A DNA stretch of 64,000 nt from Pseudomonas grandcourensis (GTDB lineage: Bacteria; Pseudomonadota; Gammaproteobacteria; Pseudomonadales; Pseudomonadaceae), in contig NZ_CP150919.1 in assembly GCF_039909015.1 (NCBI RefSeq), forward strand, positions 3,882,501-3,946,500. Reading direction: 5' to 3'. Shown here piece after piece: positions 32,806-41,185 of the stretch. How positions within the stretch are numbered: position 1 is the stretch's first letter; each line of letters opens with the position of its first letter. A program made the translations under genes and the position numbers. A model generated the notes under the pieces. That model made no database searches. It was not told where the DNA came from and saw nothing but the letters and a program-made list of their open reading frames with translations.

Positions 32806-34238
32806 GCATGAACCTGGTTACCTCCCTGTATTTGATCGCCTCGGTCTGCTTCATCCAGGCGCTCAAGGGCCTCTCGCACCCCACCACGTCGCGTCGTGGC
32901 AACCTGTTCGGCATGCTCGGCATGGGCCTGGCGATCCTCACCACGGTCGGCCTGATCTACAAGCTGGGCTCCGAGTTGGCGCAAGACGGTATCGTCTACG
33001 TGATCATCGGCCTGCTGATCGGCGGCACTGCCGGTTCGATCATGGCCAAACGCGTTGAAATGACCAAGATGCCCGAACTGGTCGCCTTCATGCACAGCAT
33101 GATCGGCCTGGCCGCGGTGTTCATCGCCATCGCGGCGGTGGTCGAGCCGCAGTCGCTGGGTATTGTTGCGCAACTGGGTGACGCGATCCCGGCCGGTAAC
33201 CGCCTGGAGCTGTTCCTCGGTGCCGCCATCGGTGCAATCACCTTCTCCGGCTCGGTCATTGCCTTCGGCAAGCTGGCCGGCAAGTACAAGTTCCGCCTGT
33301 TTCAGGGCGCACCGGTACAGTTCAGTGGCCAGCACAAGCTGAACCTGCTGCTGGGCCTGGCCACACTGGGCCTGGGCGTGACCTTCATGCTCACCGGTGA
33401 CTACACCGCTTTCGCCGTGATGCTGGCCCTGGCCTTCGTGCTCGGCGTGCTGATCATCATCCCGATCGGTGGCGCGGACATGCCAGTGGTCGTGTCGATG
33501 CTCAACAGCTACTCCGGCTGGGCGGCGGCGGGTATCGGCTTCTCGCTGAACAACTCGATGCTGATCATCGCCGGCTCGCTGGTGGGCTCGTCCGGTGCAA
33601 TCCTCTCGTACATCATGTGCAAGGCGATGAACCGCTCCTTCTTTAACGTGCTGCTCGGTGGCTTTGGCAATACGGCAGATGCGGCCGGCCCGGCGGGTTC
33701 GAAAGAAGCCCGTCCGGTGAAATCCGGCTCGGCTGACGACGCGACCTTCCTGCTGACCAACGCCGACACCGTGATCATCGTGCCGGGCTACGGCCTGGCG
33801 GTGGCCCGTGCCCAGCACGCGTTGAAGGAACTGACCGAGAAGCTGACCCATCGCGGCGTGACCGTGAAGTATGCGATCCACCCGGTTGCCGGTCGCATGC
33901 CCGGCCACATGAACGTGTTGCTGGCCGAGGCCGAAGTGCCTTACGACCAGGTGTTCGAGATGGACGACATCAACTCCGAGTTCGGCCAGGCCGACGTGGT
34001 GCTGGTGTTGGGCGCCAACGACGTGGTCAACCCGGCCGCCAAGAACGATCCGAAATCGCCGATTGCCGGCATGCCGATCCTCGAAGCGTTCAAGGCCAAG
34101 ACCATCATCGTCAACAAGCGCTCGATGGCCAGCGGCTACGCCGGTCTGGACAACGAACTGTTCTACCTGGACAAAACCATGATGGTGTTCGGCGACGCTA
34201 AAAAGGTCATCGAGGACATGGTCAAAGCCGTCGAGTAA
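32802..34238 (+). CDS. pntB: NAD(P) transhydrogenase subunit beta
   Basis: The 478-residue protein has an N-terminal membrane domain with about nine segments. A soluble NADP(H)-binding domain III follows (from about residue 300), with [21 protein letters not shown] and [21 protein letters not shown]. The [17 protein letters not shown] and FGDAKK motifs near the end are typical. With PntAA and PntAB it links proton flow to NADPH formation. A strong stem-loop (34274-34312) lies 36 bases after the stop. Confidence 0.96.
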   Translation: MSMNLVTSLYLIASVCFIQALKGLSHPTTSRRGNLFGMLGMGLAILTTVGLIYKLGSELAQDGIVYVIIGLLIGGTAGSIMAKRVEMTKMPELVAFMHSMIGLAAVFIAIAAVVEPQSLGIVAQLGDAIPAGNRLELFLGAAIGAITFSGSVIAFGKLAGKYKFRLFQGAPVQFSGQHKLNLLLGLATLGLGVTFMLTGDYTAFAVMLALAFVLGVLIIIPIGGADMPVVVSMLNSYSGWAAAGIGFSLNNSMLIIAGSLVGSSGAILSYIMCKAMNRSFFNVLLGGFGNTADAAGPAGSKEARPVKSGSADDATFLLTNADTVIIVPGYGLAVARAQHALKELTEKLTHRGVTVKYAIHPVAGRMPGHMNVLLAEAEVPYDQVFEMDDINSEFGQADVVLVLGANDVVNPAAKNDPKSPIAGMPILEAFKAKTIIVNKRSMASGYAGLDNELFYLDKTMMVFGDAKKVIEDMVKAVE

Positions 34239-34273
34239 GTCCTGCCTCAGCGCAACACTAAAATGAAGCCCCT

Positions 34274-34312
34274 CCCCTATCCTGCGAACGTCACGCCTTC
34301 GCAGGATAGGGG
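34274..34312. terminator. Strong hairpin between convergent pntB and gbdR
   Basis: CCCCTATCCTGCGAA (34274-34288) and TTCGCAGGATAGGGG (34298-34312) form a perfect 15-bp stem with a nine-base loop, placed between the ends of two convergent genes. T-runs on either side are short, so it is a likely bidirectional terminator or transcript-end stabiliser. Confidence 0.7.
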
Positions 34313-34319
34313 TGAAGAT

Positions 34320-35423
34320 TTATAGACGAACGCTGGCAAAAGTTGACTCGTTACGTGCCTGGCTCAAAGCTGACATCGAACCGGCCAACGGCGAGAGCAC
34401 CAATGCTTGCGGCAGCGGCATCATCGCCACCTGCTGCGCGGTATTGGAACCGACGCGCTCGTCACGCGGCGGAATGCCGAAGTATTCGCGGTAGCACTTG
34501 GAGAAGTGCGGCGTGGACACGAAACCACAGATCGAAGCCACTTCGATGATCGACATCGGCGTTTGCTTGAGCAACTGTCGCGCACGGACCAGACGCAGTT
34601 TCAGGTAGTAACGCGACGGCGAGCAGTGCAGGTACTTCTGGAACAGCCGCTCCAGTTGGCGACGGGATACATCGACATACACCGCCAGTTCGTCCAGGTC
34701 GATCGGCTCTTCGAGGTTGGCCTCCATCAGCGCGACGATTTCCTGCAACTTCGGTTGATTGGTGCCGAGCATGTGCTTGAGCGGCACGCGCTGGTGATCC
34801 TGTTCGTTGCGGATGCGCTCGTAGACAAACATTTCCGAAATGGCCGCCGACAGCTCACGCCCGTGATCACGGCTGATCAGGTGCAGCATCATGTCCAGCG
34901 GCGCGGTGCCTCCGGAGCTGGTGAAGCGGTTACGATCGAGGGTGAACAAACGGGTACTCATTACTATCCGCGGGAAAGCTTCCTGCATCGCCGCCAGGCA
35001 CTCCCAGTGCACGCTGCAATCGAAACCATCGAGCAGTCCGGCGCAGGCCAGGGCCCAGCTGCCGGTGCAGACCGCACCGAGGCGGCAGGCCTTGCGGGCC
35101 TGGCTTTGCAGCCAGGATACGTGTTCACGGGTAACGGTGCGCTGGATGCCGACGCCACCGCAAACGATGATCATGTCCATTGGCGGGGCTTTGTGCATGG
35201 AGGCATCGGGGGTGATCTGCAGGCCGTCACTGGCCCAGACCTGGCCGCCGTCGACGGTGAGGGTGGTCCAGCGATACAGCTCGCGACCGGACAACTGGTT
35301 GGCCATGCGCAGGGGTTCCACTGCGGAGGCCAGAGAAATCAGCGTGAAATTGTCCAGCAGCAGAAAGCCGATGGATTGAGGCGCACGGTTCTGGGGTTGG
35401 GCCCCGGTGTTGAACGTCGTCAT
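34320..35423 (-). CDS. gbdR: GbdR-type AraC transcriptional activator
   Basis: The 367 residues match the length and, as I recall it, the sequence pattern of Pseudomonas GbdR, the activator of glycine betaine, dimethylglycine and carnitine-related catabolism. A DJ-1/PfpI-like N-terminal domain (SIGFLLLDNFTLISLASAVEPLRMANQL; VCTGSWALACAGLLDG) precedes an AraC domain (DLDELAVYVDVSRRQLERLFQKYL; GFVSTPHFSKCYREYFGIPPRDER). The ATG at 35423 follows GAGGAG. It converges on pntB. A close paralogue at 30136 has the opposite orientation, so the pnt operon lies between two inverted copies of this gene type. Confidence 0.85.
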   Translation of the reverse strand: MTTFNTGAQPQNRAPQSIGFLLLDNFTLISLASAVEPLRMANQLSGRELYRWTTLTVDGGQVWASDGLQITPDASMHKAPPMDMIIVCGGVGIQRTVTREHVSWLQSQARKACRLGAVCTGSWALACAGLLDGFDCSVHWECLAAMQEAFPRIVMSTRLFTLDRNRFTSSGGTAPLDMMLHLISRDHGRELSAAISEMFVYERIRNEQDHQRVPLKHMLGTNQPKLQEIVALMEANLEEPIDLDELAVYVDVSRRQLERLFQKYLHCSPSRYYLKLRLVRARQLLKQTPMSIIEVASICGFVSTPHFSKCYREYFGIPPRDERVGSNTAQQVAMMPLPQALVLSPLAGSMSALSQARNESTFASVRL

Positions 35424-35482
35424 CGCGGTATCTCCTCGCACAAAGCGGGTGATTGGCCTCAGGCAAAGGCTCTTTTTATTAT

Positions 35483-35508
35483 CCCACCCAAAAGTTGGTG
35501 GGTTTGTT
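35483..35508 (+). terminator. Plus-strand terminator-like hairpin
   Basis: CCCACC(C)AA pairs with TTGGTGGG around a three-base loop with one bulged C, followed by TTTGTT. No plus-strand gene precedes it, because the gbdR promoter region lies to its left. Confidence 0.4.
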
Positions 35509-35707
35509 CCTATTCAACAAGCAAAGCTCATACCCAATTACATAAGTTTGAGCGGATCCAAAAACGACATCATCCAATGTCTCTATGCTGAAGGTTTGCA
35601 GGGCGGGAGCCATAAGGAAACGCTTGAGTTTGTGCCTGCGTTCATCAACGCTGTGCATTTTTGTAGCATATACGCGAGAGATGTCTATAAACGACAACTT
35701 ACTTGTC

Positions 35708-35731
35708 ACCGACATCCGCGTGTCGGTTTTT
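35708..35731 (+). terminator. Intrinsic terminator without an assigned gene
   Basis: ACCGACA and TGTCGGT form a seven-base stem around TCCGCG, and the stem runs into TTTTT. This is a textbook plus-strand terminator, yet no plus-strand protein gene ends here. A small RNA starting after 35508 is a possibility. Confidence 0.55.
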
Positions 35732-36101
35732 GAATAAAATAATGACCAATGCCCCGATTTGGGCTGGCACAAGGGCCGGTTTGTTCAATCTGAACGCAGG
35801 CTAAGGCGAGCATCAGCTTCACGCCCTGAGGAAGTCGGTCCGCCCAAACTGCCTGCTCATTGGCTGGTGAAAACGCCTTTTTTTTGCACGCGGGTACGTA
35901 AAATCCGAGTCCGGAAGCCTCTGCCAAAAGTAAAGATTTCAATCTCGGGCGCGTACTTTTCTGATGCGCAAACCATGGCCGACTTTTTCAACAGAATCGG
36001 TCGGTAGCTGCCCTTCGCGACAGGCAGTTATCTGTTCTATCCATATCGAGAGCAGTCTTCAACACTGATCGCTCAAAGCATTACTTTTCCGTAGCGCAGT
36101 A

Positions 36102-37766
36102 TTACTGAGACGACTGCCCGGCAAAAACAACACCCACCTTATTTGCATACTTCAACCATGCTTCCTTCAGCCGTTGCACCGTCTCTGGTTGGTTGGCAGC
36201 CAGGTCTGTGGTTTCGCCACGATCCTTCGCCAAATCAAACAATTGCCATTGCAATGGTTGCGCGTTTTCGCCAAAGCCTGCCTGGGGTCGAAGGCCCAAC
36301 AACTTGATATTGCCCTCTCGATAATAAGCGTTGCCGAACAGCTCTCCAGCCAGGCTGTCATCGCTGTGCGGGCGTCCATTACCGGCAAGCATTGGCAGCA
36401 TTGATTTACCGGTGATCGGGTGTTTACCCGTGGCCGTTAGCGCTTGGTTTGGCAGTGCGATACCCGCCAGTTCCAAGAAGGTCGGTGCCAGGTCATCAAC
36501 CCGCGCAACACCGCGCTCCACCCCTTGACGACGTAGTGTCTTGGGCAGTTGGATTATCGCCGGCACGCTGATGCCTCCCTCTGCGGTGGTGCCTTTGAAC
36601 AAATGGAATGGAGCGGCGCTGACCTCAGCCCAACGCAATCCATAGTCGATCTGAGAACCCGGCCGGCCGAGATTGCCCAAGCTGTTGTCAGTGTGCGTGC
36701 CCGGTGGATAGAACTGTGCATGGTTCTCGCCCGCCGCGCCGTTGTCCGACATGAACACGATCAAGGTATTGTCGTATTGCCCGCTCTGACGCAGGTAATC
36801 GATCAATCGGCCGATGTTATGGTCGAGGTTGTCGACCATGGCGGCGTAGATTTCCATCTTGCGCGCTTCAACACGCTGCTGCTCAGGGCTCAACTGTTGC
36901 CAGCCCGGTAGCTTGGGATTCACCGGTAGTGGCTGCGCAGGCTGGGCATCACTGGCCATGATGCCGAGATTTTTCATGCGCTCGATCCGGGCCAGGCGCA
37001 CGCTGTCATAGCCTTGATCAAAACGTCCCTGGTACTTGTCGAGGTATTCCCTGGGGGCTTGCAGCGGCCAGTGCGGCGAGGTGTAAGCGGCATAGGCAAA
37101 AAACGGCTTGCCGTCCTTTTTGCTGTTTTGCAGGTAGCTGATCAGCTTGTCGGTGTAGAAATCCGTGGAGTAAAAGTTGTCCGGTAACGCCACTGCCTTA
37201 CCGTTTTCGCGGTAGTGCACTTGCTCAAGCTTGCTCGGCTCGACACTGGAAGGTTTAAAGTGCGATGCACCGCCCTCCAGCAAGGTGAAGGACTGCTCGA
37301 ATCCCCGCTGATCCGGCCCTTGATCCGCCTCCAGGCCCAGGTGCCATTTACCGACCATCAGCGTGCTGTAGCCGCCTTTTTTCAGCAGCTCTGCAATCGA
37401 GTACGAGCGCTGGTTCAGATACCCCTCGTAACCCGGCTTGCCACGTTGAAACGGTTGCAATGCTTCAGCCATGGTGCCGAGCCCGGCGAGGTGGTTGTCG
37501 GTGCCGGACATCAGCATCGAGCGCGTGATCGAACAGGTCGGCGCCGCATACATGTTGGTGAACTGCAAGCCGTCCCGGGCCAGTTGATCCAGGGTTGGGG
37601 TGGTGATGTCGCCGCCATAACTGCCCAGGTCGGAATACCCCAGGTCATCGGCCATGATCAGCAAAATATTGGGCTGCGCCGAATCAGCGCTGGCCGCCAG
37701 GACCAGGTTACTACCCAGCGCCAGCACGGCCGCCAGGAATGTTTGAGGCAGACGCAAAAGAGGCAT
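36102..37766 (-). CDS. Arylsulfatase-type sulfatase with signal peptide
   Basis: The 554-residue protein has a signal peptide (residues 1-24, ending VLA-A), so it is periplasmic. The sulfatase fold is clear: NILLIMADDLGYSDLGSYGG (metal-binding Asp pair), VGKWHLG, TSPHWPLQAP and FMSDNGAAGENH. The site for the formylglycine nucleophile is CSITR at residues 78-82. The usual pattern is C-x-P/A-S/T-R, so Ile at the third position is unusual. It would release sulfate from an aryl or alkyl sulfate ester. An AACAATAA motif sits before the start. It is last on the minus-strand catabolic run, 58 bases after the cyclase gene, and may open the pathway for sulfated substrates or serve sulfur supply. Confidence 0.9.
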   Translation of the reverse strand: MPLLRLPQTFLAAVLALGSNLVLAASADSAQPNILLIMADDLGYSDLGSYGGDITTPTLDQLARDGLQFTNMYAAPTCSITRSMLMSGTDNHLAGLGTMAEALQPFQRGKPGYEGYLNQRSYSIAELLKKGGYSTLMVGKWHLGLEADQGPDQRGFEQSFTLLEGGASHFKPSSVEPSKLEQVHYRENGKAVALPDNFYSTDFYTDKLISYLQNSKKDGKPFFAYAAYTSPHWPLQAPREYLDKYQGRFDQGYDSVRLARIERMKNLGIMASDAQPAQPLPVNPKLPGWQQLSPEQQRVEARKMEIYAAMVDNLDHNIGRLIDYLRQSGQYDNTLIVFMSDNGAAGENHAQFYPPGTHTDNSLGNLGRPGSQIDYGLRWAEVSAAPFHLFKGTTAEGGISVPAIIQLPKTLRRQGVERGVARVDDLAPTFLELAGIALPNQALTATGKHPITGKSMLPMLAGNGRPHSDDSLAGELFGNAYYREGNIKLLGLRPQAGFGENAQPLQWQLFDLAKDRGETTDLAANQPETVQRLKEAWLKYANKVGVVFAGQSSQ

Positions 37767-37777
37767 GCTTTTATCTC

Positions 37778-37785
37778 TTATTGTT
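37778..37785 (-). promoter_or_regulatory. Hfq/Crc CA motif before the sulfatase gene
   Basis: The minus strand reads AACAATAA, a perfect AAnAAnAA, immediately before AGAGA and 12-19 bases upstream of the sulfatase ATG. Confidence 0.5.
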
Positions 37786-37823
37786 TTGGTTCAAGGACTG
37801 TTTCTGCTTTTCCCGCAGGCGCC

Positions 37824-38618
37824 CTACTCTTCGAATATCGCCACCGCCCGCACAAACCCGGCCGACGCATGTTTGATCTTGTAAGGAAAACACGACACTT
37901 CGAAGCCACTGGACGGCAGGGATTCCAGGTTGGCGAGTTTTTCCATTTGCCCATAACCGATATCGCGTCCTGCCTTGTGCCCTTCCCAAATGATCGAGGC
38001 GTCGCCGTCGGCTGCAAAGCGCTCACGGGTGTATTTGAACGGCGCATCCCAACTCCAGGCATCGGTGCCAACGACCCGCACCCCACGTTCCAATAGATAC
38101 AACGTGGCTTCACGACCGATGCCGACGCCGGCATCGAGATATCCCGGCTGGCCGAACAGCGCGCCGGCGCGGGTGTTGATCAGCACGATGTTCAGCGGCT
38201 GTAACGCGTGGCCAATTCGCGCCAGTTCAGCTTCGATCTCGTCGGCGGTCACCACATGACCATCGGCCATGTGCCGAAAATCCAGCTTCACGCCCGGTTG
38301 CAGGCACCAATCCAGCGGCAGCTCATCGATGCCAAAAGCCGGCTGCCCGCCATCGGTGGTCGAAGCGTAATGCCAAGGCGCATCCATGTGCGTGCCGCTG
38401 TGGGTGGTGATGTGCAGTCGCTCCGCAGCCCAGGATTCGTTGCCCGGCATCTGCTCAAGTTGCAGGCCCGGAAACATCGCGGCCATTTCCGGCCAGCCTT
38501 GCTGGTGATCCATGTAATCGATCTTCGGCAGCAACGGTGGCGGATCGGTGTAGGGGTTATTGTCGAGGGTGACCGAGAGGTCCACGAGACGACGTTTTGG
38601 CTTAGTTGGCTGCGACAT
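37824..38618 (-). CDS. Cyclase family protein (kynurenine formamidase-like metal hydrolase)
   Basis: The 264-residue cytoplasmic protein has the family's metal-binding motif HSGTHMDAPWH (residues 73-83; HxGTHxDxPxH) and early LVDLSVTLDNNPYTDPP. A later TDAWSWDAPF segment is also typical. Members hydrolyse amides or lactones (kynurenine formamidase, isatin hydrolase, some ring-opening hydrolases). The start overlaps the preceding epimerase gene by 17 bases, so the two are on one transcript. In this operon it probably opens a lactone or hydrolyses a ring-derived intermediate; the substrate is unknown. Confidence 0.87.
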   Translation of the reverse strand: MSQPTKPKRRLVDLSVTLDNNPYTDPPPLLPKIDYMDHQQGWPEMAAMFPGLQLEQMPGNESWAAERLHITTHSGTHMDAPWHYASTTDGGQPAFGIDELPLDWCLQPGVKLDFRHMADGHVVTADEIEAELARIGHALQPLNIVLINTRAGALFGQPGYLDAGVGIGREATLYLLERGVRVVGTDAWSWDAPFKYTRERFAADGDASIIWEGHKAGRDIGYGQMEKLANLESLPSSGFEVSCFPYKIKHASAGFVRAVAIFEE

Positions 38619-39600
38619 GAAAGGTGTCTCCGGTCAGCGGCAAATGTCTGGGATTCGAAGGGTTGAGGGCGTTGCGAACCAGCGTGGCCGCGTTGCGGTC
38701 GTGGTTGAATCCAGCGGCCCGCGCCTGGGGTGTTTTCAAGGGCGGCATGCGTCCGAACAACGCTTCCAACCGGGTGTCCGGCGCATGGGTGATCAATGCG
38801 CGGCGCTCCTGCCCATAGCGCTCGGCCAATGCATCGATCACCTGGGCAATCGATAAGTGCAACACCGGCACCTGCCACACCCGTTGCGCCCCGAGCAAGT
38901 CGCCATCGAGTTCTGCGGCGTGGATCAGGTTGTTCACGCAACAACGGGCGGACATCCACCATGCGGTCGCCTCTGCAGAGACCGGGCATTGATAGGACTC
39001 ACCCTCGGCAAAAGCCCGCATCAGGTCGCTCATGAATGCAGAACGCAACCCATTGGGTTCGCGAGGTCGGGCGACGATGCCTGGCAAACGCAACGCACGA
39101 CCGTCCACGTCTGCGCGCCGGGCAAGATCGCTGATGGCGCTTTCCACCATGGCTTTGTGGGTGCCATAGGACAATTCGGGACGCAGCTCGGCAGTCTCGT
39201 TCATGCGTGCGGGTAGAACACCCCCGTAAACCGCGACGCTGCTGGCGTACACCAGAACAGGCGGCTGGCTTTTGTTGCGCAGCTGGTTGAGCAACTCCAG
39301 GCTGGCCAGCAGGTTGACCTGGTAGCCGAGTTCGTACTGCTCTTCTGCTGCGCCACCGGGAACACTGACCAGATGGAACACCACATCAATGCCGTCGGCC
39401 AAGACCCGACGCATCAAGGCCTGGTCGGTCACGCTGCCGAAATGACGGCGAAGACGGGCGTCCTCCGGCAAGCCCTGCAAGTCTTTATCCAGCACCAGCA
39501 ACGAGCCAATGGCCTGCCCGCGCAAGCTGCCCAGCGCCAGCAGGCAACGCACCAGCTCCCGTCCGACAAAACCATTGGCACCGGTAATCAACACACGCAT
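38602..39600 (-). CDS. NAD-dependent epimerase/dehydratase (extended SDR)
   Basis: The 332-residue protein begins with the SDR dinucleotide motif MRVLITGANGFVGREL. It has the catalytic Ser (VYASSVAVYGG) and YGTHK (Tyr-x-x-x-Lys), giving a complete Ser-Tyr-Lys active site. The closest family by layout is the D-erythronate dehydrogenase/NAD-dependent epimerase group, which oxidises hydroxy acids. ATG 39600 follows GAGGAG; an upstream start at 39729 would run through non-SDR sequence. It lies between the FAH-type hydrolase and cyclase genes and presumably oxidises a hydroxyl group of a pathway intermediate. Confidence 0.87.
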   Translation of the reverse strand: MRVLITGANGFVGRELVRCLLALGSLRGQAIGSLLVLDKDLQGLPEDARLRRHFGSVTDQALMRRVLADGIDVVFHLVSVPGGAAEEQYELGYQVNLLASLELLNQLRNKSQPPVLVYASSVAVYGGVLPARMNETAELRPELSYGTHKAMVESAISDLARRADVDGRALRLPGIVARPREPNGLRSAFMSDLMRAFAEGESYQCPVSAEATAWWMSARCCVNNLIHAAELDGDLLGAQRVWQVPVLHLSIAQVIDALAERYGQERRALITHAPDTRLEALFGRMPPLKTPQARAAGFNHDRNAATLVRNALNPSNPRHLPLTGDTFHVAAN

Positions 39601-39610
39601 ATGCCGCTCC

Positions 39611-40594
39611 TCAGCCTTGAGCCTGAACGATGCATTGATCGATTGCGCCGAACAGCGACTGGCCATCGCTGCCGATGACATCCATGTGCACGCGGTCGCC
39701 AAAGCGCATAAAGCCGGTTTGCGCGGCACCCAACTCGATCATCTCGATGGCGCGGCGTTCGGCAATACACGCCGATCCCGCGCTTCTTTCGGCATTGGAG
39801 ACCGTACCCGAACCGATCAGCGTGCCCGCACGCAGCCTGCGTGTGAGCGCGGCATGGGCGATCAACTGGCCGAAACTGAAGTTCATCTGCCCGCCATGGG
39901 GATGACCAAACCATTGGCCATTCCAGTGCACCTGCAAAGGCAAATGCACACGACCGTCGCGCCAGGCATCGCCCAGTTCGTCCGGGGTGATGGCCAGCGG
40001 CGCGAAGCTGGACGACGGCTTGGCCTGCAAGAATCCAAAGCCTGTGCGCATTTCCCGAGGGGCCAGGGCGCGCAAACTGACGTCGTTGATTTGCAAGATC
40101 AGCTTGATGTGTTGCTGCGCCACCTCGGCGGCGCAGCCCATGGGCACATCATCCACAAGCACCACAAACTCGCCTTCAAAGTCGATGCCCTGGCTCTCGC
40201 TCGGCAGCGCGATATCGTCGCGCGCGCCGATGAAATCATCGCCCGCCCCCTGGTACATCAGCGGCGTGTGTTCGACGCCGTCGATGGGATCAAGGTTGAA
40301 CGCTTTCTGCATCAGCGCACCGTGGCTGAGAAAAGCCGAGCCATCGCACCATTGATAAGCGCGGGGCAATGGCGCCATCGCCTGGGCGGGGTCGAAGGCA
40401 AAAGCGTCTGTCGCCTCGCCCGCATTCAGCCGAGTCGACAGCGCCTGCAAGCGCGGTTCGGTGCGACTCCAGTGCTCGATGGCTTCTTGCAAGGTGAGCG
40501 CCACGGAACGGGCATCCAGCGCCCAGGCAAGATCCCGCGAGACCACGACGAGCTGACCGTCGCGGCTGCCGTTTTCCAGGGTGGCGAGTTTCAT
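39611..40594 (-). CDS. Fumarylacetoacetate hydrolase (FAH) family protein
   Basis: The 327-residue protein has the FAH metal-binding signature IDFEGEFVVLVDD (Glu-x-Glu, about residues 138-150), QINDVSLR, the QAKPSSSFAPLAITPDEL loop and GTLIGSGTVSN. FAH-fold enzymes hydrolyse or decarboxylate acylpyruvates and related beta-diketo acids made by aromatic ring fission (fumarylpyruvate, maleylpyruvate, 4-oxalocrotonate types). The start overlaps the cupin stop by four bases. In this operon it is the best candidate for the lower-pathway hydrolase acting on the ring-cleavage product. Confidence 0.9.
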   Translation of the reverse strand: MKLATLENGSRDGQLVVVSRDLAWALDARSVALTLQEAIEHWSRTEPRLQALSTRLNAGEATDAFAFDPAQAMAPLPRAYQWCDGSAFLSHGALMQKAFNLDPIDGVEHTPLMYQGAGDDFIGARDDIALPSESQGIDFEGEFVVLVDDVPMGCAAEVAQQHIKLILQINDVSLRALAPREMRTGFGFLQAKPSSSFAPLAITPDELGDAWRDGRVHLPLQVHWNGQWFGHPHGGQMNFSFGQLIAHAALTRRLRAGTLIGSGTVSNAERSAGSACIAERRAIEMIELGAAQTGFMRFGDRVHMDVIGSDGQSLFGAIDQCIVQAQG

Positions 40595-41172
40595 GCCGAC
40601 GCTCCCTTGTCGTTGCTCAACTCAGCGGCGAATCGCCCGTCGAGCAGGATGAAGACCATGCGCACCATTGCTTCGGTGCGGTTGCTCCAAGCGTGATTGG
40701 TGCCGCGTTGAACCACCACATCGCCGCGTTTGAGATGCACCTCTTCCTCATCCAGCACCAGCCACACTTCACCTTCGGTGACGATGCCGTAATCGAGGGT
40801 CTCGGTGCGGTGCATCAATTTATGTTTGGAGTCGCGTTGGCCGGTGCCTGCATGGGACTCGCCTATTTCGGCGAACACCGCAGCGGCCTCTTCGGCGCTG
40901 ACCTGGTTCTGCATGCTGTCCGGTGGAATATCCACCACGCGGATGACGCTGCCCTGTGGCCCGGGACTGAGTTGCAAGGGCTTGCTGCTGGGGTCACTGG
41001 CGTTGTCGAGCAAAGCCGGGCTGGTGTTGCTGTTCCACAGTTCGTAAAACACGGTGCCCGGCACGGCCGAAAGCGGGAACACGTTAGGCGTCGGCCCGTT
41101 GCTGGCGACGATGGCCTGGCCCTGCTGATCGTGACCGGTGACCACTCGTTTGAATTCAGGAAGCACTTGCAT
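40591..41172 (-). CDS. Cupin-domain protein
   Basis: The 193-residue protein has one conserved cupin barrel in its C-terminal half: HRTETLDYGIVTEGEVWLVLDEEEVHLKRGDVVVQRGTNHAWSN, spread over about residues 118-162. The potential metal ligands His, Asp/Tyr and the distal His are present, although the first motif is H-x-T-E-T-x-D-Y rather than the usual His-x-His. It is shorter than gentisate dioxygenases (about 340 residues, two cupins), so it is probably not a ring-cleaving enzyme of that class. It may be an isomerase or accessory enzyme. ATG 41172 has GAGGA upstream. It is coupled to the FAH gene. Confidence 0.82.
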   Translation of the reverse strand: MQVLPEFKRVVTGHDQQGQAIVASNGPTPNVFPLSAVPGTVFYELWNSNTSPALLDNASDPSSKPLQLSPGPQGSVIRVVDIPPDSMQNQVSAEEAAAVFAEIGESHAGTGQRDSKHKLMHRTETLDYGIVTEGEVWLVLDEEEVHLKRGDVVVQRGTNHAWSNRTEAMVRMVFILLDGRFAAELSNDKGASA

Positions 41173-41185
41173 GGATAATCCTCGT

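Larger units (their letters stand above)
35424..36101. other. Long intergenic region with orphan terminators and repeat remnants
   Basis: No supported protein gene was found in 678 bp. Two plus-strand terminator-like hairpins (35483-35508 and 35708-35731) bracket about 200 bp that could encode a small RNA. A GCCGACTTTTTCAACAGAAT stretch (35979-35998) resembles the end of a transposable element. It is followed by a partial copy of the intergenic repeat near 36000-36032 (CTGCCCTTCGCGACAGGCAG). The base composition is lower in G+C than in the flanking genes. Confidence 0.4.

Noticed and set aside
35479-35772. 97-codon minus-strand frame in the gap after gbdR
   Set aside because: It reads through both terminator-like hairpins, has no ribosome-binding site and no recognised family; a small RNA on the plus strand explains the hairpins better.
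40591-41172. Gentisate 1,2-dioxygenase assignment for the cupin
   Set aside because: The protein is about half the length of the two-cupin gentisate dioxygenases and lacks the usual first His-x-His motif.
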